Below are positions 8,093 through 15,044 of a stretch of DNA of 15,664 bases, piece after piece. A program made the translations under genes and the position numbers. The notes beneath the pieces were generated by a model, which was given only the letters and a program-made list of their open reading frames with translations, did no database searches and was not told where the DNA came from. This DNA comes from Nitrospiraceae bacterium (GTDB lineage: Bacteria; Nitrospirota; Nitrospiria; Nitrospirales; UBA8639): the NCBI GenBank assembly GCA_003523945.1, contig DOFS01000267.1:1-15664 (forward strand), written 5' to 3'. Numbering within the stretch: position 1 is the stretch's first letter; every line of letters begins with the position of its first letter.

Positions 8093-8428
8093 CTACCTGA
8101 TAGGACAAAAGACCCAGATTTGCAGGGAACGAAGCGGTGGAAAATTAGGGCAACTCTCTAAGCCAGAAGAGGCCATAGCACCACGCAAAGGACTCACCCA
8201 ATGAATCCAGCCTTCCCATTTAATGCTCAACAGAGAAGGACGTGGATACAACACAGGCCAAAAATTTAAAATTTTCAGATCAAAAGGCGAGACATTCCGC
8301 CAGAAATGAGCCCCTTGCTTCTTCAAGAACGATTTCCAAGAATTCAACCTGCCCTCAGAGTAAATTTTCCGACCTCTTACGATCCCATCATACAAAAAAC
8401 CCACAATGACTATGAAAATTATTGCCAT
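8093..8428 (-). CDS. Doubtful small ORF overlapping the 6S RNA candidate
   Basis: The ATG at 8428 has GGAGG about 8 nt upstream and opens a 111-codon frame. The first dozen residues (MAIIFIVIVGFLYDG) are hydrophobic like a membrane anchor, followed by a basic stretch. The second half is rich in Trp, Pro and Ser with no recognisable domain and lies within the region that folds like 6S RNA. The start codon also sits inside a terminator-like hairpin. A short membrane peptide may be made, but the C-terminal half looks non-coding. I do not recognise a family. Confidence 0.2.
   Translation of the reverse strand: MAIIFIVIVGFLYDGIVRGRKIYSEGRLNSWKSFLKKQGAHFWRNVSPFDLKILNFWPVLYPRPSLLSIKWEGWIHWVSPLRGAMASSGLESCPNFPPLRSLQIWVFCPIR
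8115..8315 (-). ncRNA. ssrS: Candidate 6S RNA (RNA polymerase regulator)
   Basis: By hand the minus strand folds into the 6S plan. Closing stems are GGAATG (8298-8293) with CGTTCC (8131-8126), ATTT (8307-8304) with AAAT (8121-8118), and GAAAATT (8276-8270) with AATTTTC (8146-8140). A large central bubble follows, AT-rich on the 5' side and with a small CTCT/AGAG hairpin on the 3' side, as in known 6S RNAs. The apical part is closed by GGCC (8259-8256) with GGCC (8174-8171) and CCACG with CGTGG, and carries CCTTCTC/GGGAAGG and GGATTC/GAGTCC hairpins. The total is about 200 nt. The place between zapA and rny is a known 6S location. Ends are approximate, and primary-sequence similarity to E. coli 6S is low. 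Confidence 0.48.
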
Positions 8429-8434
8429 AGTGGG
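8394..8434 (-). terminator. Possible intrinsic terminator upstream of the 6S RNA candidate
   Basis: CCCAC (8434-8430) pairs with GTGGG (8404-8400), extended past one mismatch by ATG/CAT, and six T residues follow on the minus strand. The loop is long (about 17 nt), so efficiency would be modest. It overlaps the start of the doubtful 111-codon ORF, and the two readings compete. Confidence 0.35.
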
Positions 8435-8505
8435 CCTCCAGTTCAGTTCCCCCTGTTAAGGGGATATTCCTTTCTTTCTTTGCAATTCAATAACTTATGA
8501 ACTCT

Positions 8506-8535
8506 AAAATATCAGAAGACATGGAGGCATTTCAA
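8506..8535 (-). promoter_or_regulatory. Candidate promoter between zapA and the 6S RNA candidate
   Basis: TTGAAA (8535-8530) and TATTTT (8511-8506) are 18 bp apart on the minus strand, in a gene-free stretch of about 300 bp (8429-8732). Start would be near 8499. The same stretch holds small inverted repeats: GGTAA/TTACC around 8620-8636 and TCCCC/GGGGA around 8447-8463. No other gene is visible in it. Confidence 0.35.
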
Positions 8536-8671
8536 TAATGAGGCCATTGTGATGGGAATAGACCGAAAAGTTCCCGCCAACGAACGGGACAAAGCACTTC
8601 AACCAATTGATTTCAAAGGTAATACGTAGTTACCGGTGAAGAAGAGTGGGCAAAGTCAAAAAGTCGGCTCC

Positions 8672-8700
8672 AAAAAACATGAAGCCACGATTTTTCATGC
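8672..8700 (-). terminator. Intrinsic terminator of the zapA transcript
   Basis: On the minus strand CATGAA (8699-8694) pairs perfectly with TTCATG (8683-8678) across a 10-nt loop and is followed at once by six T residues (8677-8672). It begins 33 nt after the zapA stop codon. Together with the promoter at 9314-9342 it defines a transcript of about 630 nt holding the coiled-coil gene and zapA. Confidence 0.65.
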
Positions 8701-8732
8701 GCACACTAATAACACTACTAATATTGGAAAGG

Positions 8733-9026
8733 TTAATGCGGGTTGGTCTCGAGGTGTTTTTCTATCGTTTCCAGCAGGACTTGGGTCCGTCGCTCAATCT
8801 CAGCTTCTCCAAACTGCCGGTGTCTCTCTTGCCGAAAGAGCTGATCGGTAATGTTAATGGCGGCCAAAATAGCCAGTTTAGTGGGGGTACTTGTTCGCGT
8901 TTTTTGAGCAAGGGTTCGCATTTGCGCATCAACATACCCTGCTAACTCATGAAAATATTCCTCATCACCCTCTCCTTGAAGAGAGATTCGATGACCAAAG
9001 ATTTCAACTTCAATGGTCCTCGTCAT
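8733..9026 (-). CDS. zapA: Cell division protein ZapA
   Basis: A 97-residue cytoplasmic protein. The N-terminal part (IEVEIFGHRISLQGEGDEEY) is the beta-rich ZapA head that binds FtsZ, followed by LAGYVDAQM and a long C-terminal helix (about 48-95) that forms a coiled-coil dimer or tetramer. AILAAINITDQLF in the middle is typical of the family. ZapA bundles FtsZ filaments and stabilises the Z-ring. The ATG lies 16 nt after the stop of the small coiled-coil gene; its ribosome binding site is weak (GGAA), which suggests translational coupling. A strong terminator follows. Confidence 0.9.
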   Translation of the reverse strand: MTRTIEVEIFGHRISLQGEGDEEYFHELAGYVDAQMRTLAQKTRTSTPTKLAILAAINITDQLFRQERHRQFGEAEIERRTQVLLETIEKHLETNPH

Positions 9027-9042
9027 TCTTAAATTCCGTAAG

Positions 9043-9276
9043 TTAATCGCTCGAGCGGTCTAAGAATTCAAGTTCGCCCAGGACTTTTTCAATTCTTGAT
9101 CGAATCGTAGTCCGCTCTTCCTCCCACCCTTCAGACATTTCTTCGTGTTTGGCTAGCCGTTCTCGAGTCGACTCCAACTCTTGTTCAAGATGGGATTTAT
9201 TCTGCCGTAATTCAATGACCAGATCGAGTAATTTCTTAACCCGAGCCTCCAACGTTTCTAATTTTTCCACACTCAC
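9043..9276 (-). CDS. Small coiled-coil protein, ZapB-like, paired with zapA
   Basis: A 77-residue, highly charged and almost entirely helical protein (VEKLETLEARVKKLLDLVIE onward), predicted to form a coiled coil, with no membrane segment. It ends in IRSRIEKVLGELEFLD, a layout like the small ZapB-like proteins often encoded just before zapA. ZapB links Z-ring and nucleoid in enterobacteria, but direct homology is not proven. The start was chosen at the GTG at 9276 because AAGGAGG lies about 6 nt before it. The GTG two codons earlier (9282) is only 1-2 nt from the same sequence and unlikely to be used. It is first in the two-gene transcript with zapA. Confidence 0.72.
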   Translation of the reverse strand: MSVEKLETLEARVKKLLDLVIELRQNKSHLEQELESTRERLAKHEEMSEGWEEERTTIRSRIEKVLGELEFLDRSSD

Positions 9277-9313
9277 CGGCACGCCTCCTTATTCGCAAGC
9301 TCAATCGAGCCGG

Positions 9314-9342
9314 ACTATAATTCGTTCAACAAAACCTGTCAA
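9314..9342 (-). promoter_or_regulatory. Near-consensus promoter of the coiled-coil/zapA transcript
   Basis: TTGACA (9342-9337) and TATAGT (9319-9314) are separated by 17 bp on the minus strand: perfect -35, optimal spacing and five of six at -10. The -35 lies within the last codons of slt. A start near 9307 gives a leader of about 30 nt to the GTG at 9276. Confidence 0.65.
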
Positions 9343-11578
9343 GAGAAACACCCCGGCAAACATCCCCGAACAGAGTGCGATAAATTCGATAACTTCCGAG
9401 TACACGTTTCACGTATTCACGAGTTTCTCGATATCCAATTAACTCGACAAACTCATCAGGATCCCGCTGACCATTTTGCGCAATCCATCGTTTGACCGCC
9501 TGAGGCCCAGCATTATACGCGGCCACCGAATAAATAATATTATCTTGGAATTCATTCAGTAATTGCCCCAAGTAATATGTCCCCAATTGAATATTACGAT
9601 TAGGTTCATCCAGGCCCTGTCGATCAGATTTTAAGTCTTTCAACCCTAACTGGCGACTAACTTTTTTGGCTGTCGCTGGCATGAGTTGCATCAGGCCAAT
9701 TGCGCCAACCGGTGAGACCACGCGAGCGCTGTACAGGCTTTCTTCACGAATAAGCCCCGCGACTAAAAACGGATCCACATGCTTGGGGGAAAAAGATTGA
9801 ATGACCGCTTGATAGCCCATGGGAAAAGCCCCCAACCAGGCCGCGGACGAAGGAGGAAGTCGTCCTTTCCGCAGGGTCGCGCCAAAATGCCGAATAGATA
9901 ATCGAATCCCGACATCGTACGCTCCAACTTCGCTTGCTAACGAGACCAATTGAGAAAAAGCTTGGGGATCCGCTCCGAACCGGGTAAACACAACCTCAAG
10001 CTCTTGAACTGCCTCCTTATACAGGCGAAGGGTTCGTAACGCTTGAATTTTTTGATAATGAATATCCTGCTGAAGCTGAGCGGGAGTCCCCACATTCATG
10101 GTGTCACTTGAGGTTAACACGGCCCGTTGTTTCGTCGATAATTGCGTGGGACCGAGTCTCAGGTCCGCCAACTGCCCATAATAGGTAAATGGGTATTCCT
10201 GATTTAAGTTTTTCAAACGTTGTCTCGCGGGCACCATCTGCCCAAGATGTTCCTGAGCGCGAGCCAGCCAATAGGAGGCTTGGGAGGCCGCATGCAGGGA
10301 AGAGTCGGATTGAGGCGTTCCGGCCGCCTGGATAATCTCCTGAAAAATCTCAATGGCTTCCCTATATTGCTTTTGTTGATAATGAATCCACCCTACTCGC
10401 CACAGCGCGTCCAAACGCTGCGTTAGTGTATGAGCCACAGCGCCTGCCTGCCTATAAGCCTTCCCAGCCTCTTGCCAACGGGAATGATCTTCTAACCAAA
10501 TCCCGTAAAAAATAAGCAGCAACGCTTGTTGATCACCGGTTACTGTATCAACCGGGAGGGTTCGGACATGAGCCTCCAATTCCGGCCCTTTGCCCTGACG
10601 CAAATACACTCGCCCCAACCAGACCCACGCATCATCTTTTCTGGAGGAGGAGGATCGCGATAGTGAGGTCAAAATCGCTTCAGCCTGGTCATACCGTTTT
10701 AAACGAACAAGAGCCATGGCCAATGTGTATTGAGTTTGAAAAAATTGCGGAGTGGGGGAAGACGAAGACAGAAAGCGTTGAAATTCCAGAACGGCTTCCT
10801 CCAAAGCCCCCCCGTTATATAAAGCCATGCTGCGTTTGTATTGCTCTTCCAGTGATGGCAAAAACAAGGAACCCAATTCTCGGCGTAGCCAAGACTCAGC
10901 CTGCACTCGCTCTGAAGCTAAGGGGAATTTCCACCAGAATTCCCGGAAAATCTCAATAGCCTTTTCCCGTTGTCCCAGTTCGACCGCACATAGGCCACTC
11001 TTGTGGAACGCTTCCGCGGCTTTGGGATGATCGGATTTTAGGCTAAGAGCCTGAGACCACGTGGAGAGAGCTGCTTCGCAATCCCCCATCTTCATCAAAG
11101 TATCCCCCGCCCAATAAAGTGCTTCAGGTCGAAGCAATGAGTCGGCATAGTCTTCATTTACCTGTTGAAAAGCCTCTGCGGCCTCTTTTCCTAATCCAGC
11201 ATGGGCATATGCCTGCCCCAACCAAAAGGTGAGATAATCCCCCAGAACGGGAAAATCATGAACAGAGGCTTGTAACAGAGGGATTGCCTCAAGAGGGGAG
11301 GATTCCTTCAGCCAATATCCATAGCGGAACCCGGCACCTTTTGCCAATGCCGTATCACCATAGGCTGTAACGATCTGGCGAAAAAATTTTGCATGGTTGA
11401 AGCTAACACCGGAATCATCCTCAGATGATTCTAGTTGCTCAAGGAATTGCGCAACACACTCTTCAGGATTTTGACACGGAGCAAAAGGAGGGTCTAGGGA
11501 CACGACCGTCCGAGGCAGGAAAAGGATGCATCCCCCCAAGATTACTCCTACAATCTGGTGAATCGACAAAATCCTCAT
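9326..11578 (-). CDS. slt: Soluble lytic murein transglycosylase with TPR-like superhelix
   Basis: Numbering is from the furthest upstream start (11632); the preferred ATG at 11578 is residue 19, has GAGG about 7 nt upstream and begins a good signal peptide (MRILSIHQIVGVILGGCILF). The product is about 750 aa and would be periplasmic. Residues 80-600 are alpha-helical repeats of TPR type (for example EAALSTWSQAL, REAIEIFQEI). Residues 617-755 are the SLT catalytic domain: Glu631 in REES is the predicted catalytic acid, followed by SPVGAIGLMQLMPATA, YNAGP and ETREYVKRV. The family cleaves the MurNAc-GlcNAc bond with formation of 1,6-anhydroMurNAc. This organisation matches E. coli Slt70. Location next to zapA is suggestive of a link to septal wall remodelling. 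Confidence 0.9.
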   Translation of the reverse strand: MRILSIHQIVGVILGGCILFLPRTVVSLDPPFAPCQNPEECVAQFLEQLESSEDDSGVSFNHAKFFRQIVTAYGDTALAKGAGFRYGYWLKESSPLEAIPLLQASVHDFPVLGDYLTFWLGQAYAHAGLGKEAAEAFQQVNEDYADSLLRPEALYWAGDTLMKMGDCEAALSTWSQALSLKSDHPKAAEAFHKSGLCAVELGQREKAIEIFREFWWKFPLASERVQAESWLRRELGSLFLPSLEEQYKRSMALYNGGALEEAVLEFQRFLSSSSPTPQFFQTQYTLAMALVRLKRYDQAEAILTSLSRSSSSRKDDAWVWLGRVYLRQGKGPELEAHVRTLPVDTVTGDQQALLLIFYGIWLEDHSRWQEAGKAYRQAGAVAHTLTQRLDALWRVGWIHYQQKQYREAIEIFQEIIQAAGTPQSDSSLHAASQASYWLARAQEHLGQMVPARQRLKNLNQEYPFTYYGQLADLRLGPTQLSTKQRAVLTSSDTMNVGTPAQLQQDIHYQKIQALRTLRLYKEAVQELEVVFTRFGADPQAFSQLVSLASEVGAYDVGIRLSIRHFGATLRKGRLPPSSAAWLGAFPMGYQAVIQSFSPKHVDPFLVAGLIREESLYSARVVSPVGAIGLMQLMPATAKKVSRQLGLKDLKSDRQGLDEPNRNIQLGTYYLGQLLNEFQDNIIYSVAAYNAGPQAVKRWIAQNGQRDPDEFVELIGYRETREYVKRVLGSYRIYRTLFGDVCRGVSLDRFC

Positions 11579-11931
11579 GACAGGCCTCAATTCATAATTT
11601 ATCAGCTTACCCAGTATTCGTCTTGCATACAATCACCTGCTCGCTAGGAAATTTCAATCAGAAACATCATAAGACGAGTCGTCCGGTGGCATAAGCATAA
11701 TCCCCCTCTTTTGGAAAGCAAAGGACGCCCCCTTTCAAACCAATCCTACACGCTCTTCCTGGTAATGGGAACCCAACAAATTCTTGGTTTTTAGACTTGA
11801 CCGACGCACCCAAAATGAGAAAATGGAATGGCAAATGCTGCCGATGGTAGGGAAAAACAACTCTGTAAACACGCGCGAGGAAAATTGAAGCCCATCCTGC
11901 CCCTGTCGTAGGCGTTAAGCTATTCTAAAGC
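11579..11931. other. Intergenic region between the HDOD gene and slt
   Basis: No convincing gene is visible in 353 bp. On the minus strand there is a weak promoter candidate, TTGCTT (11721-11716) and TATGCT (11699-11694) with 16 bp between, which could serve slt. A perfect 11-bp palindrome GACGAGTCGTC lies at 11673-11683, and AAAGG/CCTTT form a short inverted repeat around 11720-11736. I could not find a clear terminator for the HDOD gene. Confidence 0.4.
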
Positions 11932-12726
11932 TCAGAGAACTGCCAGTTGCTGAATATTTCGCATCCAGCCTTGCCAAAGCGGCAAATCCTTCCACAGTCC
12001 TAATCGGGTTAAATACGCTTCCCCCTCTCTTCCAATGACTCCATCCCCATCCTGAGCGATTCCTCCCCCCTCAACAAAATTGGCGGCATACACCGCTGTC
12101 AAAGGGCAGAAGGTCGTATGGGAGAATTTCAACGGATCATCATGGAACGCCACAATTCCAAGTAATACTTCATCTATCCCCCATCGTGCCAGAAAAGTGG
12201 CTCCACTTTCACTGTGAGTACATCCTAAAACCTGTTTTTCCAACCTCGCCAGGTCCCATCCCCGACATTGGGCTATTTTTACAATAGAGTTAAACACCTC
12301 TGGTTGCTGCGTCAAAAACACGAGCATGCCAATATCATGAAGCACCCCTCCCACAAACGATAACCAGACCGTGCGTTGACTCGATCCCCGATTCAAGGCA
12401 ATCAGTGCAGCAAGGTATCCTGTTCGGAGGCTATGGCGCCACACGGCTGCAATACATGAAGACTCCAGCGCACATCCCTCGGATAAGAGAAACACTTCGA
12501 CCCCAAGATGTAAGGCACGCTCCAGATCAACTGGGATTATTCCTGCCTCACTTGCCACGGCACGTACGTGTTCTTCCACCGCACGGTCAAGATGAGATAA
12601 CACTGGTAGTTGAAGCTCATTAAGATTTGATTGCCCACTCATTAAAAACCGGGAAGAAAAAAATCGGATCCAGGGCGTCAGTTGGCTTCCAGCACGAAAG
12701 GGAAATACCCGGTCCTCATGGACCAT
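11932..12726 (-). CDS. HDOD domain protein (HD-related output domain)
   Basis: Numbering is from an upstream TTG (12795). I prefer the ATG at 12726 (residue 24), which has GGAGACGGAGAA directly before it; this gives 264 aa. The HDOD core spans about 110-225 with His121 (WRHS), His153-Asp154 (VLHDIG), His194 (THSESGA) and His218 (FHDDP). These positions correspond to those typical of HD phosphohydrolase folds. HDOD proteins usually act in signalling and are often found with kinases or GGDEF proteins; whether this one has enzyme activity is unknown. The segment between the first LP motif (63-64) and WRHS is only about 57 residues, shorter than usual. No signal peptide. It follows a histidine kinase gene on the same strand. 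Confidence 0.8.
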   Translation of the reverse strand: MVHEDRVFPFRAGSQLTPWIRFFSSRFLMSGQSNLNELQLPVLSHLDRAVEEHVRAVASEAGIIPVDLERALHLGVEVFLLSEGCALESSCIAAVWRHSLRTGYLAALIALNRGSSQRTVWLSFVGGVLHDIGMLVFLTQQPEVFNSIVKIAQCRGWDLARLEKQVLGCTHSESGATFLARWGIDEVLLGIVAFHDDPLKFSHTTFCPLTAVYAANFVEGGGIAQDGDGVIGREGEAYLTRLGLWKDLPLWQGWMRNIQQLAVL

Positions 12727-12776
12727 TTCTCCGTCTCCATTCCAAGAATCACCAACTATTCGACGCCAATATTCCG

Positions 12777-12947
12777 TCACGTACGATACTCCCAATTACA
12801 TAAAAGGCTTGCGTACGCCGGACAGGCCCCGCACACTCCTTTGAAATTTTTCTCGGTTTCACCAGACGGACTCTTGAGGTAAGAACCCGCTAGACAGGAC
12901 ATGAAGAATGCCAAGGGAAAGAAAGAGGCACCAGAACAGCGCAACAC
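12777..12947 (-). CDS. Possible small cysteine-rich protein, unrecognised
   Basis: A 56-codon frame lies in the gap between the histidine kinase and HDOD genes, with about 50 nt on either side. From the GTG at 12947 it has a hydrophobic stretch ASFFPLAFFMSCLAG (residues 6-20), which could be a membrane helix or a lipoprotein signal ending at Cys18. Then comes a polar linker and a segment GVCGACPAYASLLC with three cysteines in CxxC-x7-C. Five cysteines in 56 residues is high. No good ribosome binding site is visible for the GTG, for the TTG next to it, or for the ATG at 12902. I recognise no family; it may be chance. Confidence 0.27.
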   Translation of the reverse strand: MLRCSGASFFPLAFFMSCLAGSYLKSPSGETEKNFKGVCGACPAYASLLCNWEYRT

Positions 12948-12996
12948 TCACGAAATGCCGGTCAGAAAGAAGGCCTGAAATCGTTGGAGGAAGAAT

Positions 12997-14841
12997 TTAC
13001 AAGTCGGGAAAATGAAAATTTCCTGGCAGGTCAAGAAAAAACGTGGCGCCTTGTCCCACGCCTCCACTTTGGGCACGAAGAGTCCCACCCATATTTTTGG
13101 CCATCAAGGCACCATGATGCAGACTCAAACCCCGTCCTCCATGCTTGGTGCTATACCCTTGCCCAAAAATTTTCGTAAGATCGTCATAATGAATACCGCA
13201 GCCACAATCCTGCACTTCAAGGCAAATAGAATCGGGAGGGCCAATAATGAGCTTGATGCGCACAATTAAGCTTCTCGGTGAAACCGAATCCATCGCCTGA
13301 CAGGCGTTGCGAATGAGATCCACCAAAATTTGAAGGAGTTGATGCTTATCCACGATGAGTTGTGGTACCTCCTGAAATTCCTGAATCACCTCAATTTTAT
13401 TTTCCTCCAACATTCCTCGATTCACTGCCAGGGCCTCGTCTACCACCTCCCCCACACATACCGGTTCGGTCATCCCACTTGGCTTAGCCAGATCCTGTTG
13501 AGCCGCAACACATTGCTGCGCATGCCCAGCATTCTCACGCAAACGATCCAATTCCAACAGCGCCACTCGCTTTTCTTCCATTAGCTGTCCTGATAATTTC
13601 GCCAAATAACCAGGAACTTGTTTCCCCTTGGGATTCTGCGACAAGTAGGTTCCAAGATCTTCACGATGCTTGTCTAATAACTGTGAGATCCGACCCACAT
13701 CGCCCACCATCGAAGTTTTCAATAAATCTGTTATGACCCCAATAGACACATTAATGCTATTTAACACATTGCCCACGTTGTGCAGGATATCCGTCGCCAC
13801 CTCTGCCATGCCCAGCTGCCGGGACGTTTCCACTAACTGCTCATGCAACTGTAATTTCTCGTCCTCCATCCGTTTTCGTTCGGTGATATCCTGTGCCACA
13901 CACACCAAGCCCTGAAATTGCCCCTGCAGATCCTGCATCATCGAGCCGGAGACCGAAATGGTAATTTTCTGACCCTCATGAGTCAAAAAACTAGATTCCA
14001 CCCCGCTCACCGATCCTTGAAGTAAGAGATTTTCGATGATGGCTCCTTGGGAAAATTCTTCCCCAAAAATCAACCCGGGCGACTCCCCAATGAGTTCATG
14101 CTCTTGATAGCCTAAAAGATTGAGCAAGGAAGGATTCACCGCCCCAATGGTCATATCGGCGTTAATGACTAACAGGGAATCCGCCATGGATCGGAGAATA
14201 TTATCAACATAATATCTGGAAGCCGCCAACTCACCGCGAGCCGATTCCAATGCTCCCGTCGCCTCTGCACCATTAGTGGCAGGGGTATCCAGATGGGGGT
14301 CAGAGGAATACCCGTTTCCACCCGAATAGGTTGCCCTAAACACAGGCTCAACAGAATTCGAATTAGGCATGCTCAAACAACAGGCCAATTGAAAGACCTC
14401 TTCTGCAAGAATTGGGACCCGAAGAAAGGCCCATTGCTCGGGCCGGCTCACAATCAGACGATGAGGCCATGACGCACGATCAGGCGAAGAGCAGACGATG
14501 CACCGTAGGGCTTGATCGCGTTCCCACAGCCGCTCAACCAGATCTCGGACCACTTCCCATTCCCCAGAACCCACATCGATAACAACGAGAGTAAAAGGAT
14601 TGCCGGTTGCTTGAGCCTCTGCGACCTTTGCTAAGACCTGAGACCCCATTTCCACGCTGACCAGGGTGAACTGCGGTAAAGGCAGCTGAACGGCAGAACT
14701 CGCGACACTTTTGTCTTTTATTGGTCGCTCTACAAGCCCAGCATCCCCGGCTGGCCCGGACAACGCCTCGTGCAACCTGGCATGTGTTTCGGGATGCGTC
14801 CAGACCAGTAATACAGGGCGATGAGTGGAAGTCTGTGCCAT
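12997..14841 (-). CDS. REC-like/PAS sensor histidine kinase of the HNxxNxLN type
   Basis: A 614-residue protein without membrane segments, so cytoplasmic. Residues 8-155 resemble a receiver domain: Asp89 (LVVIDVG) is at the phosphorylation position, but where the conserved Lys should be there is RVP (141-143), so it is probably degenerate. A PAS domain covers about 210-320 (ADSLLVINADMTIGAVNPS, ending CVAQDITERKR). The dimerisation part has His354 in HNVGNVLNS, a non-classical phosphoacceptor motif. The ATPase domain has N-box RNACQAMD (511-518), G1 box DCGCGI (545-550) and the lid/G2 STKHGGRGLSLHH. The two halves of the kinase core are separated by a long helical insert (about 375-450). The ligand and output are unknown. 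ATG at 14841, weak ribosome binding site. Confidence 0.87.
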   Translation of the reverse strand: MAQTSTHRPVLLVWTHPETHARLHEALSGPAGDAGLVERPIKDKSVASSAVQLPLPQFTLVSVEMGSQVLAKVAEAQATGNPFTLVVIDVGSGEWEVVRDLVERLWERDQALRCIVCSSPDRASWPHRLIVSRPEQWAFLRVPILAEEVFQLACCLSMPNSNSVEPVFRATYSGGNGYSSDPHLDTPATNGAEATGALESARGELAASRYYVDNILRSMADSLLVINADMTIGAVNPSLLNLLGYQEHELIGESPGLIFGEEFSQGAIIENLLLQGSVSGVESSFLTHEGQKITISVSGSMMQDLQGQFQGLVCVAQDITERKRMEDEKLQLHEQLVETSRQLGMAEVATDILHNVGNVLNSINVSIGVITDLLKTSMVGDVGRISQLLDKHREDLGTYLSQNPKGKQVPGYLAKLSGQLMEEKRVALLELDRLRENAGHAQQCVAAQQDLAKPSGMTEPVCVGEVVDEALAVNRGMLEENKIEVIQEFQEVPQLIVDKHQLLQILVDLIRNACQAMDSVSPRSLIVRIKLIIGPPDSICLEVQDCGCGIHYDDLTKIFGQGYSTKHGGRGLSLHHGALMAKNMGGTLRAQSGGVGQGATFFLDLPGNFHFPDL

Positions 14842-15044
14842 ACACTATCCGGATAAACCAATCACCCGTTCGGAGAGGGCGAATCCCCTATGCAACAACA
14901 TCGAATGCCTTCAGACATCTCATTCAGGCGGAAAAGAGAATGAATACCCAAAAACCGGCAGACAAAGTTACAAACCAGCCGACAGCCATATTTTTCGCAA
15001 TCGATAAAGTTCAGAGGGTCATTGAAATTGGCTGCCGGATGTCA
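14842..15044. other. Gap between two histidine kinase genes
   Basis: A 203-bp stretch between a kinase stop at 15045 and the ATG of the next kinase at 14841, both on the minus strand. I see no convincing terminator or promoter. A 21-codon hydrophobic frame (14924-14989) has no ribosome binding site and was not called. Confidence 0.4.

Noticed and set aside
8641..8945. Plus-strand open frames across the zapA terminator and zapA
   Set aside because: They cross a terminator and the antisense of zapA, with no recognisable protein features.
14924..14989. 21-codon hydrophobic minus-strand frame between the two kinase genes
   Set aside because: Too short, without a ribosome binding site; hydrophobicity alone is not enough to call a peptide.
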